The position numbers and the translations under genes were made by a program. From NCBI RefSeq assembly GCF_018449475.1, contig NZ_JAHCQH010000003.1, positions 1 through 38,752 on the forward strand: a stretch of 38,752 bases of DNA, written 5' to 3'. This document shows, one piece after another, positions 1 to 8,599 of the stretch (position 1 is its first letter; the number at the start of each line of letters is the position of its first letter). Below the pieces are notes generated by a model. It ran no database searches and was not told the origin of the DNA. It saw only the letters and a program-made list of their open reading frames with translations. This DNA comes from Ancylobacter radicis. GTDB lineage: Bacteria; Pseudomonadota; Alphaproteobacteria; Rhizobiales; Xanthobacteraceae.

Positions 1-76
1 CCTCGTGATCCAGCACCATCCGCACCGCCCGGGCACGCACTTCAGGCGAGAACTTGTTCGTCGTCTTGCTCGTCAT
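1..76 (-). CDS. IS3-family transposase OrfA, N-terminal fragment (cut by window edge)
   Basis: The reverse strand from position 76 reads as 25 codons starting MTSKTTNKFSPEVRARAVRM, the typical beginning of the small OrfA protein of IS3-family elements. OrfA carries a helix-turn-helix DNA-binding domain and is normally followed by OrfB, the DDE transposase, through programmed frameshifting. Only the first residues are in the window, so the helix-turn-helix itself and the integrity of the transposase cannot be judged. The start is supported by the purine-rich GAGGATGGGG a few bases upstream. The gene points away from the disrupted protease, off the left edge. Confidence 0.85.
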   Translation of the reverse strand, partial: MTSKTTNKFSPEVRARAVRMVLDHE

Positions 77-126
77 AGCCCCATCCTCTCAGGAGTTGGG
101 GCCTCCGGCAAAGCCGGGGCGGTTCA
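1..126 (-). mobile_element. IS3-family insertion sequence, one terminus (partial)
   Basis: Read on the reverse strand, position 126 starts TGAACCGCCCCGGCTTTGCC, a TG-starting terminus of the kind seen in IS3-family terminal inverted repeats. It is followed by a leader with a GAGGATGGGG ribosome-binding region and the first codons of an IS3-type OrfA. The element continues beyond the left edge, so the second terminus, OrfB and the target duplication cannot be seen. The base next to the terminus (127-130, CGGG) would be part of the target duplication if the usual 3-4 bp duplication was made. The insertion lies inside the protease gene that occupies 127-1526. Confidence 0.85.
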
Positions 127-1526
127 CGGGTGAAATTGCCGGAGCTGGCAAGCTGCTCGCTCAACGGGAAGCCGAAGGCGGCAATGTCCTCGCCCAGCTT
201 CACGCCGCCGCGAAAGGCTGCCGTCTTCGCGCTCTCCTCCCCGGCGCTCACCAGAGCGAGATCATTCGCTTCGTCCCGCGCCATGACCTTGGCCGGTGAG
301 GGGGTGCGATTGAGGGACACGGTGACGCTCGTGCACCCCTCCACGACATGCGCATTGGTGAGGATCGTCTTGGGAGCGACGTAAAAGCCCGTGCCTGTCG
401 ATATCTCGACGTCCTTCGGCTTGGAAGGCGCGGTGGCGGCGGCTGAGACGGCGGGCTTGCGGTCCTCCTTCGTGGGTGTCCAGACAACTTCGAGAAGCTT
501 GGAGCCATCGGACACGAAGGAATCATCGGGAATGATGCCCTCGCCCTTGAACAGGTCCCTCATTTCCGTGACCTTCGAGCCGTCCACCGGGCCGATGACG
601 ACGGCGTATCGACCGTTAGCGAACCGGGCCACGAAGAGATTGTCGAAGGATTGCCCAGCTCCCACGTCAACCGCGAGCTTGCTCAAACGCACATGGTGCT
701 CACGGGCCTCCAGGATCGCCTCATAGGCCTCCGGGCGGCTGGCGATGACGATGAACCGCATATCGTCCGCCGCAACGGTGCCTTGGACGGGCGATGGCGG
801 CTGGCGGGATTGCTTCTGGCCAACCGAGGACCGGAACAGGTCCGAGATCAACACGACCAGTCGGTCGCCATGGATATCCGAGTCCGTCTTCCACACCATG
901 GTGAAGCCAACCAGGCCTGTGCCCAGCCGTTGGAAGCGGGTATAGGCGGACACACCGCTACCGCCGGTGGAGACGACGAAGAAGTCCTCTTTCAACACTT
1001 CGTATTCCAGCCGCAGGGTACGACGCTTCAGCAGGTCACCTTTGACGGCCCGAAAGGCGGCCTCAAGGTTCGCATGGGTGGCGCTGACGAAGCTGATGAA
1101 CAAGGCGTCCGATTTGGCCTCGAATTCCAGATCACCGTCATCCCTCTCCATCGTGAGATTGAGCCCCTTCGGCACCCATAGCGTGGCCGAGGCGGAAGGG
1201 TGGCGGACAGGAGCGAGCCCCCACATGCGGAGCAAGGGCGACGCCTTTTCGCGAAGAGCCCGGCGCTGCTCTGCCGTAAGGATGCCGGTTGCCGGGAAGC
1301 CCGCATCTGACTGGAAGGCCTGGATGGCTCCCATGAGCTTGGGGCCGAACGCGTCATTGGCAACAACAGGCCAGTAGCCGGTCACGGTCAGCAGCGACTG
1401 GATGTCCAGCCGCTCCTGAAGTGGCAGTGCCTTGAACGCCGCCCTAGCCTCCCCGACATCAGCGGGCCGATTAGTTGCCCCTCCGATCAAGAATGCGACG
1501 AGCATAACGCAAAGAACACGAAACAT
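127..1526 (-). pseudogene. Secreted trypsin-like serine protease, 3' part lost to IS insertion
   Basis: The start at 1526 is preferred over an in-frame ATG at 1550 because a GGGGGG stretch precedes it and it begins directly with a hydrophobic signal segment (MFRVLCVMLVAFLIGG). After the signal comes a peptidoglycan-binding-like segment (roughly residues 30-90: QSLLTVTGYWPVVANDAFGP and on), then a middle region with a SPOR-like stretch (RFIVIASRPEAYEAI, FANGRYAVVIGPV), then a trypsin/DegP-like protease domain. The catalytic His (TNAHVVEG) and Asp (EANDLALV) are visible. The frame meets the IS terminus just after SSGNFT, so the GNSGGP-type segment carrying the catalytic Ser is missing. The open frame then runs 28 codons into the IS and stops at 42. 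The product should therefore be inactive as a protease. The N-terminal envelope-binding half might still be made and exported. Confidence 0.85.
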
Positions 1527-1645
1527 AGCCAGCCCCCCCAGCGCGGCCATTGTCCAGAGGCGGAAGCGAAAAGTCGACCATGGACGTCATAGCCACCACC
1601 GTTTTGCGCGAGGCAACGACCGTGTGGCCGTGTCAGGCGAGTGCT

Positions 1646-1873
1646 TCAACGCGCTATCCCGCACATGAACCTGCGATCAGGCGCCTGCCCGACCAGTCCG
1701 CACAGCTCCATTCGGCCGGTCAGACGGTCCACCTTGATGAGGCCGCCTTGGAGCCCATTGGGATAGTAGCTGAAGCGCAATTGATTGATGGCCGGCGCGA
1801 TCCAGAGGAAGGCGATCAGGCCTCCGAAGGCACAAAGCCAATAGATCGGCGTGATACGAAGCTTGGAGATCAT
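1646..1873 (-). CDS. Small single-pass membrane protein, unknown function
   Basis: This 75-residue frame begins MISKLRITPIYWLCAFGGLI: a short basic N-terminus followed by one hydrophobic segment (about residues 8-28), then a short polar tail with two cysteines (ELCGLVGQAPDRRFMCGIAR). The layout suggests an inner-membrane anchor with a small periplasmic domain. A GGGACC stretch 7-8 bases before the ATG can serve as ribosome-binding site. It lies 119 bases upstream of the disrupted protease on the same strand. I do not recognise the family, and the gene is accepted mainly for its signal-anchor composition and the lack of any better frame. Confidence 0.5.
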   Translation of the reverse strand: MISKLRITPIYWLCAFGGLIAFLWIAPAINQLRFSYYPNGLQGGLIKVDRLTGRMELCGLVGQAPDRRFMCGIAR

Positions 1874-2159
1874 CGGGGGTCCCGTAACGTTTGCAACTGA
1901 TCTGACAAACTGTTATGGGATTGAAAGGCGCCGCGCCGAAAAAGCTAATGATTTCAGTGCTTAATGCTTCGATTTAGGATTTTCAATCCTCTCTCGCAGC
2001 ACCAGCCTTTGCCTTCAAGATCAGCACTTTATCGATGGATCAAGGCTTTGCGGCTGCCATTGCTGCGGGATGGCGCTGCAAATGGCATGGCGCATGGCCG
2101 CCCTTTCCGTCATCCGCCCTTCCGTCATCCCAAGACCGGCATTTTCTGGTTTCGCAAGG

Positions 2160-2189
2160 CGCTTCCCGACGCGCGCGCGTCGGGAAGCG
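2160..2189. repeat. Perfect 30-bp inverted repeat (hairpin)
   Basis: Fourteen-base arms beginning CGCTTCCCGACGCG are separated by two bases (CG) and are perfectly complementary, giving a very stable stem. It sits about 190 bases downstream of the mqo stop codon on the reverse strand. No T-tract follows on either strand, so it is more likely an RNA-stabilising or repeat-type palindrome than a simple intrinsic terminator. I saw no second copy in the window. Confidence 0.7.
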
Positions 2190-2261
2190 GGAGATTTCCC
2201 AAAGCCTCGCCAGCCGAGACCCGGACACCGCCAAGAAACGCGCCGCGCCGCTCGATGCCGA

Positions 2262-2289
2262 GTGGAATGCGCGCTGTGGAATGCGCGCT
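2262..2289. repeat. Tandem 14-bp direct repeat
   Basis: GTGGAATGCGCGCT occurs twice back to back (2262-2275 and 2276-2289) without mismatch. It lies in noncoding spacer. A two-copy tandem like this is a likely slippage site and could vary in copy number between strains. Confidence 0.7.
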
Positions 2290-2379
2290 TCAAGTCGCTC
2301 CAGTCAGGCGTGACTGTCCTCACCCAGAAGCACATCGTTGCGCGCCCGCCCCCGCCCCCGCCGGGCGGTTTCTGACGGG

Positions 2380-3906
2380 TCAGATGTTCTCGATTTTCAG
2401 CACCGGCGCGGTCTCAGTGCGGGCGCGCCGGCAGGCGTCGGCGTCCACTTTCAGGTCGATGCCATAGGTCGGGATCATCGCCTTCAGCGCCGGCAGCCAG
2501 CCATCCGGGGTCAGCTTGTCGGCAAAGCAACTCTGCAGCACTTCCATCGCGATGAAGGCGGCGGTAGAGGCGCCCGGCGAGGCGCCGAGCAGCGCCACCA
2601 GCGACTTGTCCGCCGCCGGGATCAGCTCGGTGCCGAATTCCAACGCGCCGCCCAGCCCTTCCAGCCCCGGCCCCTTGTTCGGCTTGATGACCTGCACGCG
2701 CTGGCCGGCGACCGCCTCGACCCAGTCGGCGCGGGCGGCCTGCGGGTAGAACTGGCGCAGCGTGCCGAACTGGTGCGCCGAGCTCTGCAGCACCTGGCTG
2801 ATGAGATATTCGGTCAGCGCCATGTTGTTCTTGGCGACATCGAGGATGGGCAGCAGGTTGGACGGCGTGATCGACTCGGCGAGATCGGTCATCGAGCCGT
2901 GCTTGAGGAATTTCGGCGAGAAGCCGGCATAGGGTCCGAACAGCAGCGATTTCTTGCCGCCGATGATGCGGGTGTCGAGATGCGGCACCGACATGGGCGG
3001 CGAGCCGCTCGCCGCCTTGCCATAGACCTTGGCCTCATGCCGCGCGCTCACCGCCTCGACATCGCAGCGCAGCCAGATGCCGCTGACCGGGAAGCCGCCA
3101 TAGCCCTTGCCCTCGGGAATGCCGGACATCTGCAACAGGTCGATGGAGGCGCCGCCCGCGCCGATGAACACGAACTTGGCCGAGACGCTCATGCGCGTGC
3201 CGTCATAGGTGTCGGCGACAGTGACGCGCCAGCGCCCATCCGCCTCGCGCTCCAGCCCCACGACCTGCCGGTTGTAATGCACCTCGAAGCCGCTCTGCGC
3301 GGTGAGCTGGGCGACCAGAAGATGGGTCAGCGAGCCGTAATCGACATCGGTACCGGTGATGATGCGCGTCGCCGCGATCGGCTCGCCGGACGCTTGGCCT
3401 TTTGGCGCGCGCCCCTCGATGATGAGCGGCGCCCATTGCGCGATCTGCGCGGGATCCTCGCTGTACTCCATGCCGTGATAGCAGTGATGCGCCGACATCT
3501 CGTTGAAGCGCGCGCGCAGGAAGGCGACATTCTCCGCGCCCCAGACGAAGCTCATATGCGGGCAGGGATGGATGAAGGCGCGCGGGTCGGGAATGGCGCT
3601 CTTGCGCACCAGATGCGCCCAGAGCTGGCGGGAAATGTCGAACTCGGTGTTGACCTCCAGCGCCTTGGAAATGTCGACGCTGCCATCGGCGCGCTGCGGC
3701 GTGTAGTTCAGCTCGCAATTGGCGGCATGGCCGGTGCCAGCATTGTTCCAGGCCTTGGAGCTCTCCTGGCCGCAATCGTCCAGCGTCTCGAACATGACGA
3801 CGCTGAGCGCGGGGTCCAGCTCCTTCAGCACGGTGCCGAGCGTGGCGCTCATGATGCCCGCGCCGATGAGCACGATGTCCGGCGTGTCGGTGGTGGGGAT
3901 CGGCAT
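2380..3906 (-). CDS. mqo: Malate:quinone oxidoreductase
   Basis: The 508-residue protein matches the length of Mqo, a peripheral membrane FAD enzyme that oxidises L-malate to oxaloacetate and passes electrons to the quinone pool, so it can replace or bypass NAD-dependent malate dehydrogenase. The N-terminus has the FAD-binding Rossmann motif (DIVLIGAGIMSATLG, about residues 10-24), followed by family-typical stretches SKAWNNAGTGHAANCELNYT and, near the C-terminus, LLGASPGASTAA. A strong AGAGGAG ribosome-binding site precedes the start at 3906. It is the last gene of a fumC-cupin-mqo operon, 14 bases after the cupin gene, so fumarate to malate to oxaloacetate is encoded in one transcript. No truncation is visible. 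Confidence 0.95.
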   Translation of the reverse strand: MPIPTTDTPDIVLIGAGIMSATLGTVLKELDPALSVVMFETLDDCGQESSKAWNNAGTGHAANCELNYTPQRADGSVDISKALEVNTEFDISRQLWAHLVRKSAIPDPRAFIHPCPHMSFVWGAENVAFLRARFNEMSAHHCYHGMEYSEDPAQIAQWAPLIIEGRAPKGQASGEPIAATRIITGTDVDYGSLTHLLVAQLTAQSGFEVHYNRQVVGLEREADGRWRVTVADTYDGTRMSVSAKFVFIGAGGASIDLLQMSGIPEGKGYGGFPVSGIWLRCDVEAVSARHEAKVYGKAASGSPPMSVPHLDTRIIGGKKSLLFGPYAGFSPKFLKHGSMTDLAESITPSNLLPILDVAKNNMALTEYLISQVLQSSAHQFGTLRQFYPQAARADWVEAVAGQRVQVIKPNKGPGLEGLGGALEFGTELIPAADKSLVALLGASPGASTAAFIAMEVLQSCFADKLTPDGWLPALKAMIPTYGIDLKVDADACRRARTETAPVLKIENI

Positions 3907-3920
3907 GATGGCGGCTCCTC

Positions 3921-4322
3921 TCAGGGCGCGGGCGTGGCGGGAACGAAGCCGAGATCGGTGCCGTCCTCATAGACGACATAGGCGCGGCGCCACGGATCGG
4001 TGCCGATCAGCCGCCATTTGTGGCCGGAGCCGGTGTTGTCCTGCGCCAGCAGCACGTCGCCCGGCCGGATGGTGAAGGTGGCGCCGGACTTGGTCTCGAA
4101 TTCCAGCGTGCCGGACAGGGTGAGCACATAGCGCGGCACCGGGTCCTGATGCCATTCGAAGGCGCCGCCCGAGGCGGTCTCGCGGAACGAGATGTTCCGG
4201 GCGCTAGCGGCCTTGCCGATGAAATCGCCGCGCTCGCCCTCGGTCATCGCGATGCTGCCTTCCTCGAACAGCGAATTGCCGTCCGGCCCGGTCCACAGTC
4301 TCACGCATCGGATCATCGTCAC
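3921..4322 (-). CDS. Small cupin-domain protein
   Basis: The 133-residue single-domain protein has a cupin-like core: EWHQDPVPRYVLTLSGTLEFET resembles the first cupin motif and FTIRPGDVLLAQDNTGSGHKWR the second, with histidines in both positions that commonly bind metal. The N-terminus MIRCVRLWTGPDGNSLFEEG is shared by small uncharacterised bacterial cupins. It lies between fumC (12 bases upstream gap) and mqo (14 bases downstream gap) and is surely cotranscribed with them. Its role is unknown. A sensor or small-molecule binding role connected with dicarboxylate metabolism is only an inference from position. Confidence 0.8.
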   Translation of the reverse strand: MTMIRCVRLWTGPDGNSLFEEGSIAMTEGERGDFIGKAASARNISFRETASGGAFEWHQDPVPRYVLTLSGTLEFETKSGATFTIRPGDVLLAQDNTGSGHKWRLIGTDPWRRAYVVYEDGTDLGFVPATPAP

Positions 4323-4334
4323 TCTCCCGCTGTC

Positions 4335-5795
4335 TTACGCGCCCGCAAGGCCATGGCCGACCATGCCGAGGGGCTTGATGGTCTCGTCGAAAAGCGCGGC
4401 ATCCACCTTGCCGGAGGCGAGCGCCGCCTCGCGCAGCGTGGTGCCGTCGGCGATCGCCTTCTCGGCGATATGGGCGGCGTTCTGGTAGCCGATGACGGGC
4501 GACAGCGCGGTCACCAGCATGACGCTGCCGGCGACATAGTCGGCGATGCGCGCGCGGTTCAGCTCCGTGCCCTCGACCGAGAATTCGCGGAACTTGCCGC
4601 AGCCATCGGCAAGGATGCGCGCCGAGTGCAGGAAATTGTTGATGATCACCGGGCGCATGGCGTTCAGCTCGAAATTGCCCTGGCTGCCGGCGATGGCGAC
4701 CGCGCTGTCATTGCCCATCACCTGGATGGCGATCATCACCATCGCCTCGCACTGGGTCGGGTTCACCTTGCCCGGCATGATCGAGGAGCCCGGCTCGTTC
4801 GACGGCAGGATGAGTTCGCCCAGCCCGCAGCGCGGCCCGGAGGCGAGCCAGCGCATGTCGTTGGCGATCTTCATCAGCGCCACGGCGAGGCCGCGCAGCG
4901 CCGCATGGGCCCGCACCATGGCGTCGAGCGAGCCCTGCGCGGCGAATTTGTTCGGCGCGGTGACGAAGGGCTTGCCGGTGAGCGTGGCGATGGCGGCGGC
5001 GACCTCGGCGGAGAAGCCCGCGGGTGCGTTCAGCCCGGTGCCGACCGCCGTGCCACCGACGGCGAGTTCGTAGAGCCCCGCCCGGCTCGCGGCGATGTCG
5101 GCCATGGCGGCGCGGATCTGCCCGGCCCAGCCATGCCATTCCTGCCCGACGGTGAGCGGCACCGCGTCTTCCAGATGGGTGCGGCCGATCTTCACCACAT
5201 CCATCCAGCCCTCGGCCTTGCGCTCGATGGTGGCGGCGAGCTGATCGAGCTGCGGCAGCAGCACCGCGTCGATGGCCTCGACGGCGGCGATGTGCATAGC
5301 GGTCGGAAAGGTGTCGTTGGACGACTGGCCCATATTGACGTCGTCATTCGGGCCGATCGGCTTCTGCGAGCCGAGCGTGCCGCCGAGCAGCTGGATCGCC
5401 CGGTTGGAGATCACCTCATTGACGTTCATATTCGACTGGGTGCCCGAACCGGTCTGCCAGACATAGAGCGGGTAATGATCGTCCAGCGCCCCGGCGATGG
5501 TCTCGTCGGCGGCGCGGATGATGGCGTCGCGCTTCCAGTCCGGCAGGCGGCCGGCGCGCGCATTCACCAGCGCGCAGGCTTTCTTCACCGTGCCATAGGC
5601 GTGGTAGACCGCCTTCGGCATCCGGTCGTCGCCAATGTTGAAATGGTGCAGCGACCGCTCGGTCTGCGCGCCCCAATAGCGGTCGGCCGGCACCATGACC
5701 TCGCCCATGCTGTCGAATTCGCGCCGCTGGCCGCTCGCGGCGATCCCCACGGGCAGGTCCTGAAGTGTAGGGAGATCCTGAGCGTGTGGTGCCAT
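4335..5795 (-). CDS. fumC: Class II fumarate hydratase (fumarase C)
   Basis: The enzyme hydrates fumarate to L-malate reversibly in the TCA cycle. It carries the superfamily signature PGSSIMPGKVNPTQCEA, the N-terminal VPADRYWGAQTERSLHHFNI and the TGSGTQSNMNVNEV active-site segment. The chosen start (MAPHAQ, 5795) gives 486 residues, slightly longer than the usual 460-470 because of an N-terminal extension; an ATG five codons upstream (5810) is also possible. Longer in-frame extensions up to 5918 have no family resemblance. It is iron-independent, unlike class I fumarases, which suits oxidative conditions. It heads the operon with the cupin and mqo genes and is preceded by an AT-rich promoter region with a palindrome at 5915-5933. 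Confidence 0.95.
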   Translation of the reverse strand: MAPHAQDLPTLQDLPVGIAASGQRREFDSMGEVMVPADRYWGAQTERSLHHFNIGDDRMPKAVYHAYGTVKKACALVNARAGRLPDWKRDAIIRAADETIAGALDDHYPLYVWQTGSGTQSNMNVNEVISNRAIQLLGGTLGSQKPIGPNDDVNMGQSSNDTFPTAMHIAAVEAIDAVLLPQLDQLAATIERKAEGWMDVVKIGRTHLEDAVPLTVGQEWHGWAGQIRAAMADIAASRAGLYELAVGGTAVGTGLNAPAGFSAEVAAAIATLTGKPFVTAPNKFAAQGSLDAMVRAHAALRGLAVALMKIANDMRWLASGPRCGLGELILPSNEPGSSIMPGKVNPTQCEAMVMIAIQVMGNDSAVAIAGSQGNFELNAMRPVIINNFLHSARILADGCGKFREFSVEGTELNRARIADYVAGSVMLVTALSPVIGYQNAAHIAEKAIADGTTLREAALASGKVDAALFDETIKPLGMVGHGLAGA

Positions 5796-5914
5796 CTGGC
5801 GGGTCCTCATAGGCTGAAGAGAGTGCGGCGGGCCTTGTCGGTGCGGTGGAACGGGGGCGCGCACGTCTCCGGCGGCCAGCTCCCTGCCTCTGAACTGGGA
5901 GGCAGCAACGAGCT

Positions 5915-5933
5915 GCAATACAATAAGTATTGC
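5915..5933. promoter_or_regulatory. Candidate operator palindrome upstream of fumC operon
   Basis: GCAATAC-AATAA-GTATTGC is a perfect 7-bp inverted repeat with a 5-bp spacer, 120 bases upstream of the fumC start. It sits at the edge of a strongly AT-rich stretch (5915-6000) in otherwise GC-rich DNA. Its size and symmetry fit a dimeric helix-turn-helix regulator. No regulator gene adjoins it, so the binding protein cannot be named. Confidence 0.55.
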
Positions 5934-6119
5934 TGACCTGATTTCGGAATTACACGTAAATATCTTCTATAATAATTTGTTATGTTTGACGTAAAGTAAA
6001 TCGGGATCGGGCGGCACGGGGGCTCCCCGTGCGCGGAGGGGGCTTCCCGCGCGCGAACGGAAGCGGCCGCCCTGTGCGGGCGGCGCGCAAACGATCCGGT
6101 CGCGCGCCTGAAAGAGGCG
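5934..6119. other. AT-rich promoter region (fumC) and tauE downstream spacer
   Basis: The part 5934-6000 is AT-rich and probably holds the reverse-strand promoter of fumC. Two similar elements, ACACGTAAA and TGACGTAAA (about 5951-5993), recur in it. The part 6000-6119 is GC-rich, has repeats of CCCGCGCG type and lies between the fumC promoter and the 3' end of the exporter gene. I see no gene. Confidence 0.5.
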
Positions 6120-6905
6120 TCAGGCCAGAAGCGCCGTCGCGCTCTTGAACAGCATGTAGAAGGCGACAACGAAGATCAGCGTGGCGAACACCGTCGCCAG
6201 ATGGCCGTTCCGGCCGGACAGGTGCTGCGCGAGCTTCATGCCGGCGATACTGCCGAACGCGCCGCCGCCGACGAAGACGAAGGCGAGCGGCCAGTTCACC
6301 AGGCCCGACAGCGCATAGTTGAACGCCGTGGTCAGGCCGAAGGCGGTCACCGCCACCAGCGAGGTGCCGACCGCGTTGAGGATCGGCATGCCGGTGGAGC
6401 CGATGAGGCCGGGCACGATGAGGAAGCCGCCGCCAATGCCGAAGAAGCCCGAGAAGATGCCGGTCCCCAGACCGAAGCCGAGCACTTTCGGGGCCTTCTG
6501 GCGGGTACATTCCGCGCCGGGCTCCCCCGGATTGCCGCGCCCGCGCAGCATCACGACGCCGACGACGAGCATGAGCAGGGCAAACAGGAACAGCAGCTTC
6601 TCGCCGCCCACCAGCTTGCCGAGGCTCGACCCGGCGAAGGCGCCGAGGATGCCGGCGGCCGCGTACATGCCGCCGCAGCGCCATTTCACCGTGCCCGCAC
6701 GGGCATGGCCGAGCAGGCCGGCCGCCGCATTCACGGCCACGGCGAAGGCGCTCGTGCCAATGGCGACATGCGGATTGCGCACGCCCACCAGATAGACCAT
6801 CAGCGGCACGGCGAGGATGGATCCCCCGCCGCCCACCAGCCCGAGCGTGAAGCCCACGAGCACACCCGCGCCGGCCCCCAGCCCGTATTGCAGCGGCTCA
6901 AGCAT
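6120..6905 (-). CDS. TauE/SafE-family sulfite/sulfur-anion exporter
   Basis: The 261-residue integral membrane protein shows the two-fold repeat typical of TauE/SafE permeases: GFTLGLVGGGGSILAVPLMVY near the N-terminus and GIFSGFFGIGGGFLIVPGLI in the middle, each followed by several hydrophobic helices (about eight in all). The start MLEPLQYG at 6905 overlaps the stop of the upstream oxidoreductase gene (TGATG), which implies translational coupling; a longer frame to 6956 lies inside the upstream gene. In sulfide-detoxification operons members of this family are thought to export sulfite produced by persulfide dioxygenase. That role fits the neighbours here but the substrate is not shown by the sequence. 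Confidence 0.9.
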   Translation of the reverse strand: MLEPLQYGLGAGAGVLVGFTLGLVGGGGSILAVPLMVYLVGVRNPHVAIGTSAFAVAVNAAAGLLGHARAGTVKWRCGGMYAAAGILGAFAGSSLGKLVGGEKLLFLFALLMLVVGVVMLRGRGNPGEPGAECTRQKAPKVLGFGLGTGIFSGFFGIGGGFLIVPGLIGSTGMPILNAVGTSLVAVTAFGLTTAFNYALSGLVNWPLAFVFVGGGAFGSIAGMKLAQHLSGRNGHLATVFATLIFVVAFYMLFKSATALLA

Positions 6906-8599
6906 CACGCCGCCTCGTTCACAGCCGGAACGATCGGCTTCGGGCGGCACAGCCATTCACGCCCCTTCAGCATGGCGTGCCAGTAGATCGGTGGCAGCAT
7001 CCGATCCTTCAGGAACCAGGCCCGCCGTGTCGGGCGCGTGCCATCGAGCACCCAGCGCGGAAAGGTCGGCAGCAGGGCGCCGCCATAGCCGAACTCGGCG
7101 AGGACGATCTTGCCCCGCTCGACGGTAAGCGGGCAGGAGCCATAGCCATTGTAATAGGCGACCGGCGCCTGCCCCTTCAGCGCCGCCAGCACGTTGACCG
7201 CGACCACCGGGGCCTGGTTGCGCGCCGCCGCGGCCGTCTTGGCATTGGGCGTGTTGGTCGCGTCACCCAGGGCGAAGATGTCCGGGTAGCGCACATGGCG
7301 CAGTGTCGCCGGGTCGACCTCGATCCAGCCACCCGCCCCGGCCAGCGGGCTACCGGCAATCACGTCGAGCGGCTTTTGCGGGGGAACCGCATGCAGCATG
7401 TCGAAGCCGCGCTCGATGCGCTCCACCTCGCCATCCGCGCCTTTCCGCTCGAACGTGGCCATGCGGCCCGGCCCGTCGACGGCGACCAGGGTGGAGCCGA
7501 AATTGAGGTCGATGCCGTAGCGTTCCACATAGGTCATCAGGGCGGGAACATAGGCGGGCACGCCGAACAGGACGCCGCCGGCATTGTGGAACTCGACCTG
7601 CATGCCGCCCAGAATGCCGGCACTCCGCCAGATATCGCAGGACAGGTACATCGCCTTTTGCGGGGCGCCCGCGCATTTGATCGGCATGGCCGGCTGGGTG
7701 AACAAGGCCCGGCCCGGCTTCATCGTGCTGGCGAGACGGAACGTATAGGGCGCCAGATCGTACCGATAATTCGATGTCACGCCATGCGTGCCGAGCGATT
7801 CGGCGAGGCCCGGCACCGCCTCCCAGGCGAGCCGCAGGCCGGTCGCCGCGACGAGGATGCGGTAGCCGATATGGGAGCCGTCGGCGAGCGCGACCTCCTT
7901 GGCGTCCGGCAGGAAGCTCGCCGCCCCCTGCCGGATCCAGGTCACCCCGCAGGGGATGACGGACTCCATCCGGTGCCGCGTGGTCTCCGGCTGAAACACG
8001 CCGGCGCCGACCATGGTCCAGCCGGGCTGGTAGAAATGGAATTCGGCCGGCTCGACAATGGCGATGTCGAGCGTCGCGCGGCGCTTGAGCAGGCTCGCCG
8101 CCGTGGCGATGCCCGCCGCGCCGCCGCCGACGATGACGACGTCATAGGTCTTCGCCGTGCCGCCCGGCGCGGCCTTCCGCGCGGCCGTGCGGCTCAGCCG
8201 CTCGCGCTGCGCGGACAGATCGAACCCCGCCCGCTCCGCGAGGAAGAGGATTTCCTCAGGCTCACGCCGCCCGGCCTCGGCCAGCCCCCAGAGCGTTGCG
8301 GCGCGCGCGCCGCTGCGGCAATAACCAAGCACCGGCCCCTCGGCCTCGTCCAGCGCCCCGCGCATCGCGGCGATGTCGGCATCGGTAAAGGTGCCGGGGG
8401 TGATCGGGATGTGGACGAAGCGCATATCGAGCGCGGTGGCGAGACGTGCGAGCTCGCCGGCGCTGGGCTGCCCGTCCTCCTCGCCATCCGGCCGGGTACA
8501 GATGATGGTCGTGAACCCGGCCGCCTCGGCCTCGGCCACCGCGACGGCGTCGATTTGCGGCGTGGCGGAAAATTCCGGCGTGATCTGCTTGGGTGTCAT
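6905..8599 (-). CDS. Rhodanese/phosphatase-like DUF442 domain fused to sulfide:quinone oxidoreductase
   Basis: This 564-residue protein has two parts. Residues 1-130 form a DUF442 domain (rhodanese/dual-specificity-phosphatase fold) with the active loop CRSGAR, Cys94, resembling a rhodanese persulfide-carrying loop. Residues 150-564 form a FAD enzyme with a dinucleotide-binding motif (VVIVGGGAAG, about 154-163) and the two redox cysteines of human-type SQOR enzymes: Cys309 in KCAGAPQKAMYLS and Cys489 in GSCPL. SQR oxidises sulfide at the membrane, passes electrons to quinone and hands the sulfane sulfur to an acceptor; the fused rhodanese-like domain could receive that sulfur. It is 90 bases downstream of the persulfide dioxygenase gene and overlaps the exporter gene. 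The fusion is a known bacterial architecture. Confidence 0.92.
   Translation of the reverse strand: MTPKQITPEFSATPQIDAVAVAEAEAAGFTTIICTRPDGEEDGQPSAGELARLATALDMRFVHIPITPGTFTDADIAAMRGALDEAEGPVLGYCRSGARAATLWGLAEAGRREPEEILFLAERAGFDLSAQRERLSRTAARKAAPGGTAKTYDVVIVGGGAAGIATAASLLKRRATLDIAIVEPAEFHFYQPGWTMVGAGVFQPETTRHRMESVIPCGVTWIRQGAASFLPDAKEVALADGSHIGYRILVAATGLRLAWEAVPGLAESLGTHGVTSNYRYDLAPYTFRLASTMKPGRALFTQPAMPIKCAGAPQKAMYLSCDIWRSAGILGGMQVEFHNAGGVLFGVPAYVPALMTYVERYGIDLNFGSTLVAVDGPGRMATFERKGADGEVERIERGFDMLHAVPPQKPLDVIAGSPLAGAGGWIEVDPATLRHVRYPDIFALGDATNTPNAKTAAAARNQAPVVAVNVLAALKGQAPVAYYNGYGSCPLTVERGKIVLAEFGYGGALLPTFPRWVLDGTRPTRRAWFLKDRMLPPIYWHAMLKGREWLCRPKPIVPAVNEAA

Larger units (their letters stand above)
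1874..2379. other. Noncoding spacer between small membrane gene and mqo
   Basis: About 500 bases without a convincing gene. The stretch 1900-2000 is AT-rich compared with the surroundings and is probably the promoter region of the reverse-strand small gene. Further on lie a long perfect palindrome (2160-2189) and a perfect 14-bp tandem repeat (2262-2289). Short open frames on both strands lack family resemblance and good start sites. Confidence 0.6.

Noticed and set aside
4020..5936. Very long open frame on the forward strand opposite fumC and the cupin gene
   Set aside because: It is rich in Arg, Gly, His and Ala with no recognisable motif, and lies exactly antisense to fumC. High GC content suppresses stop codons in that frame.
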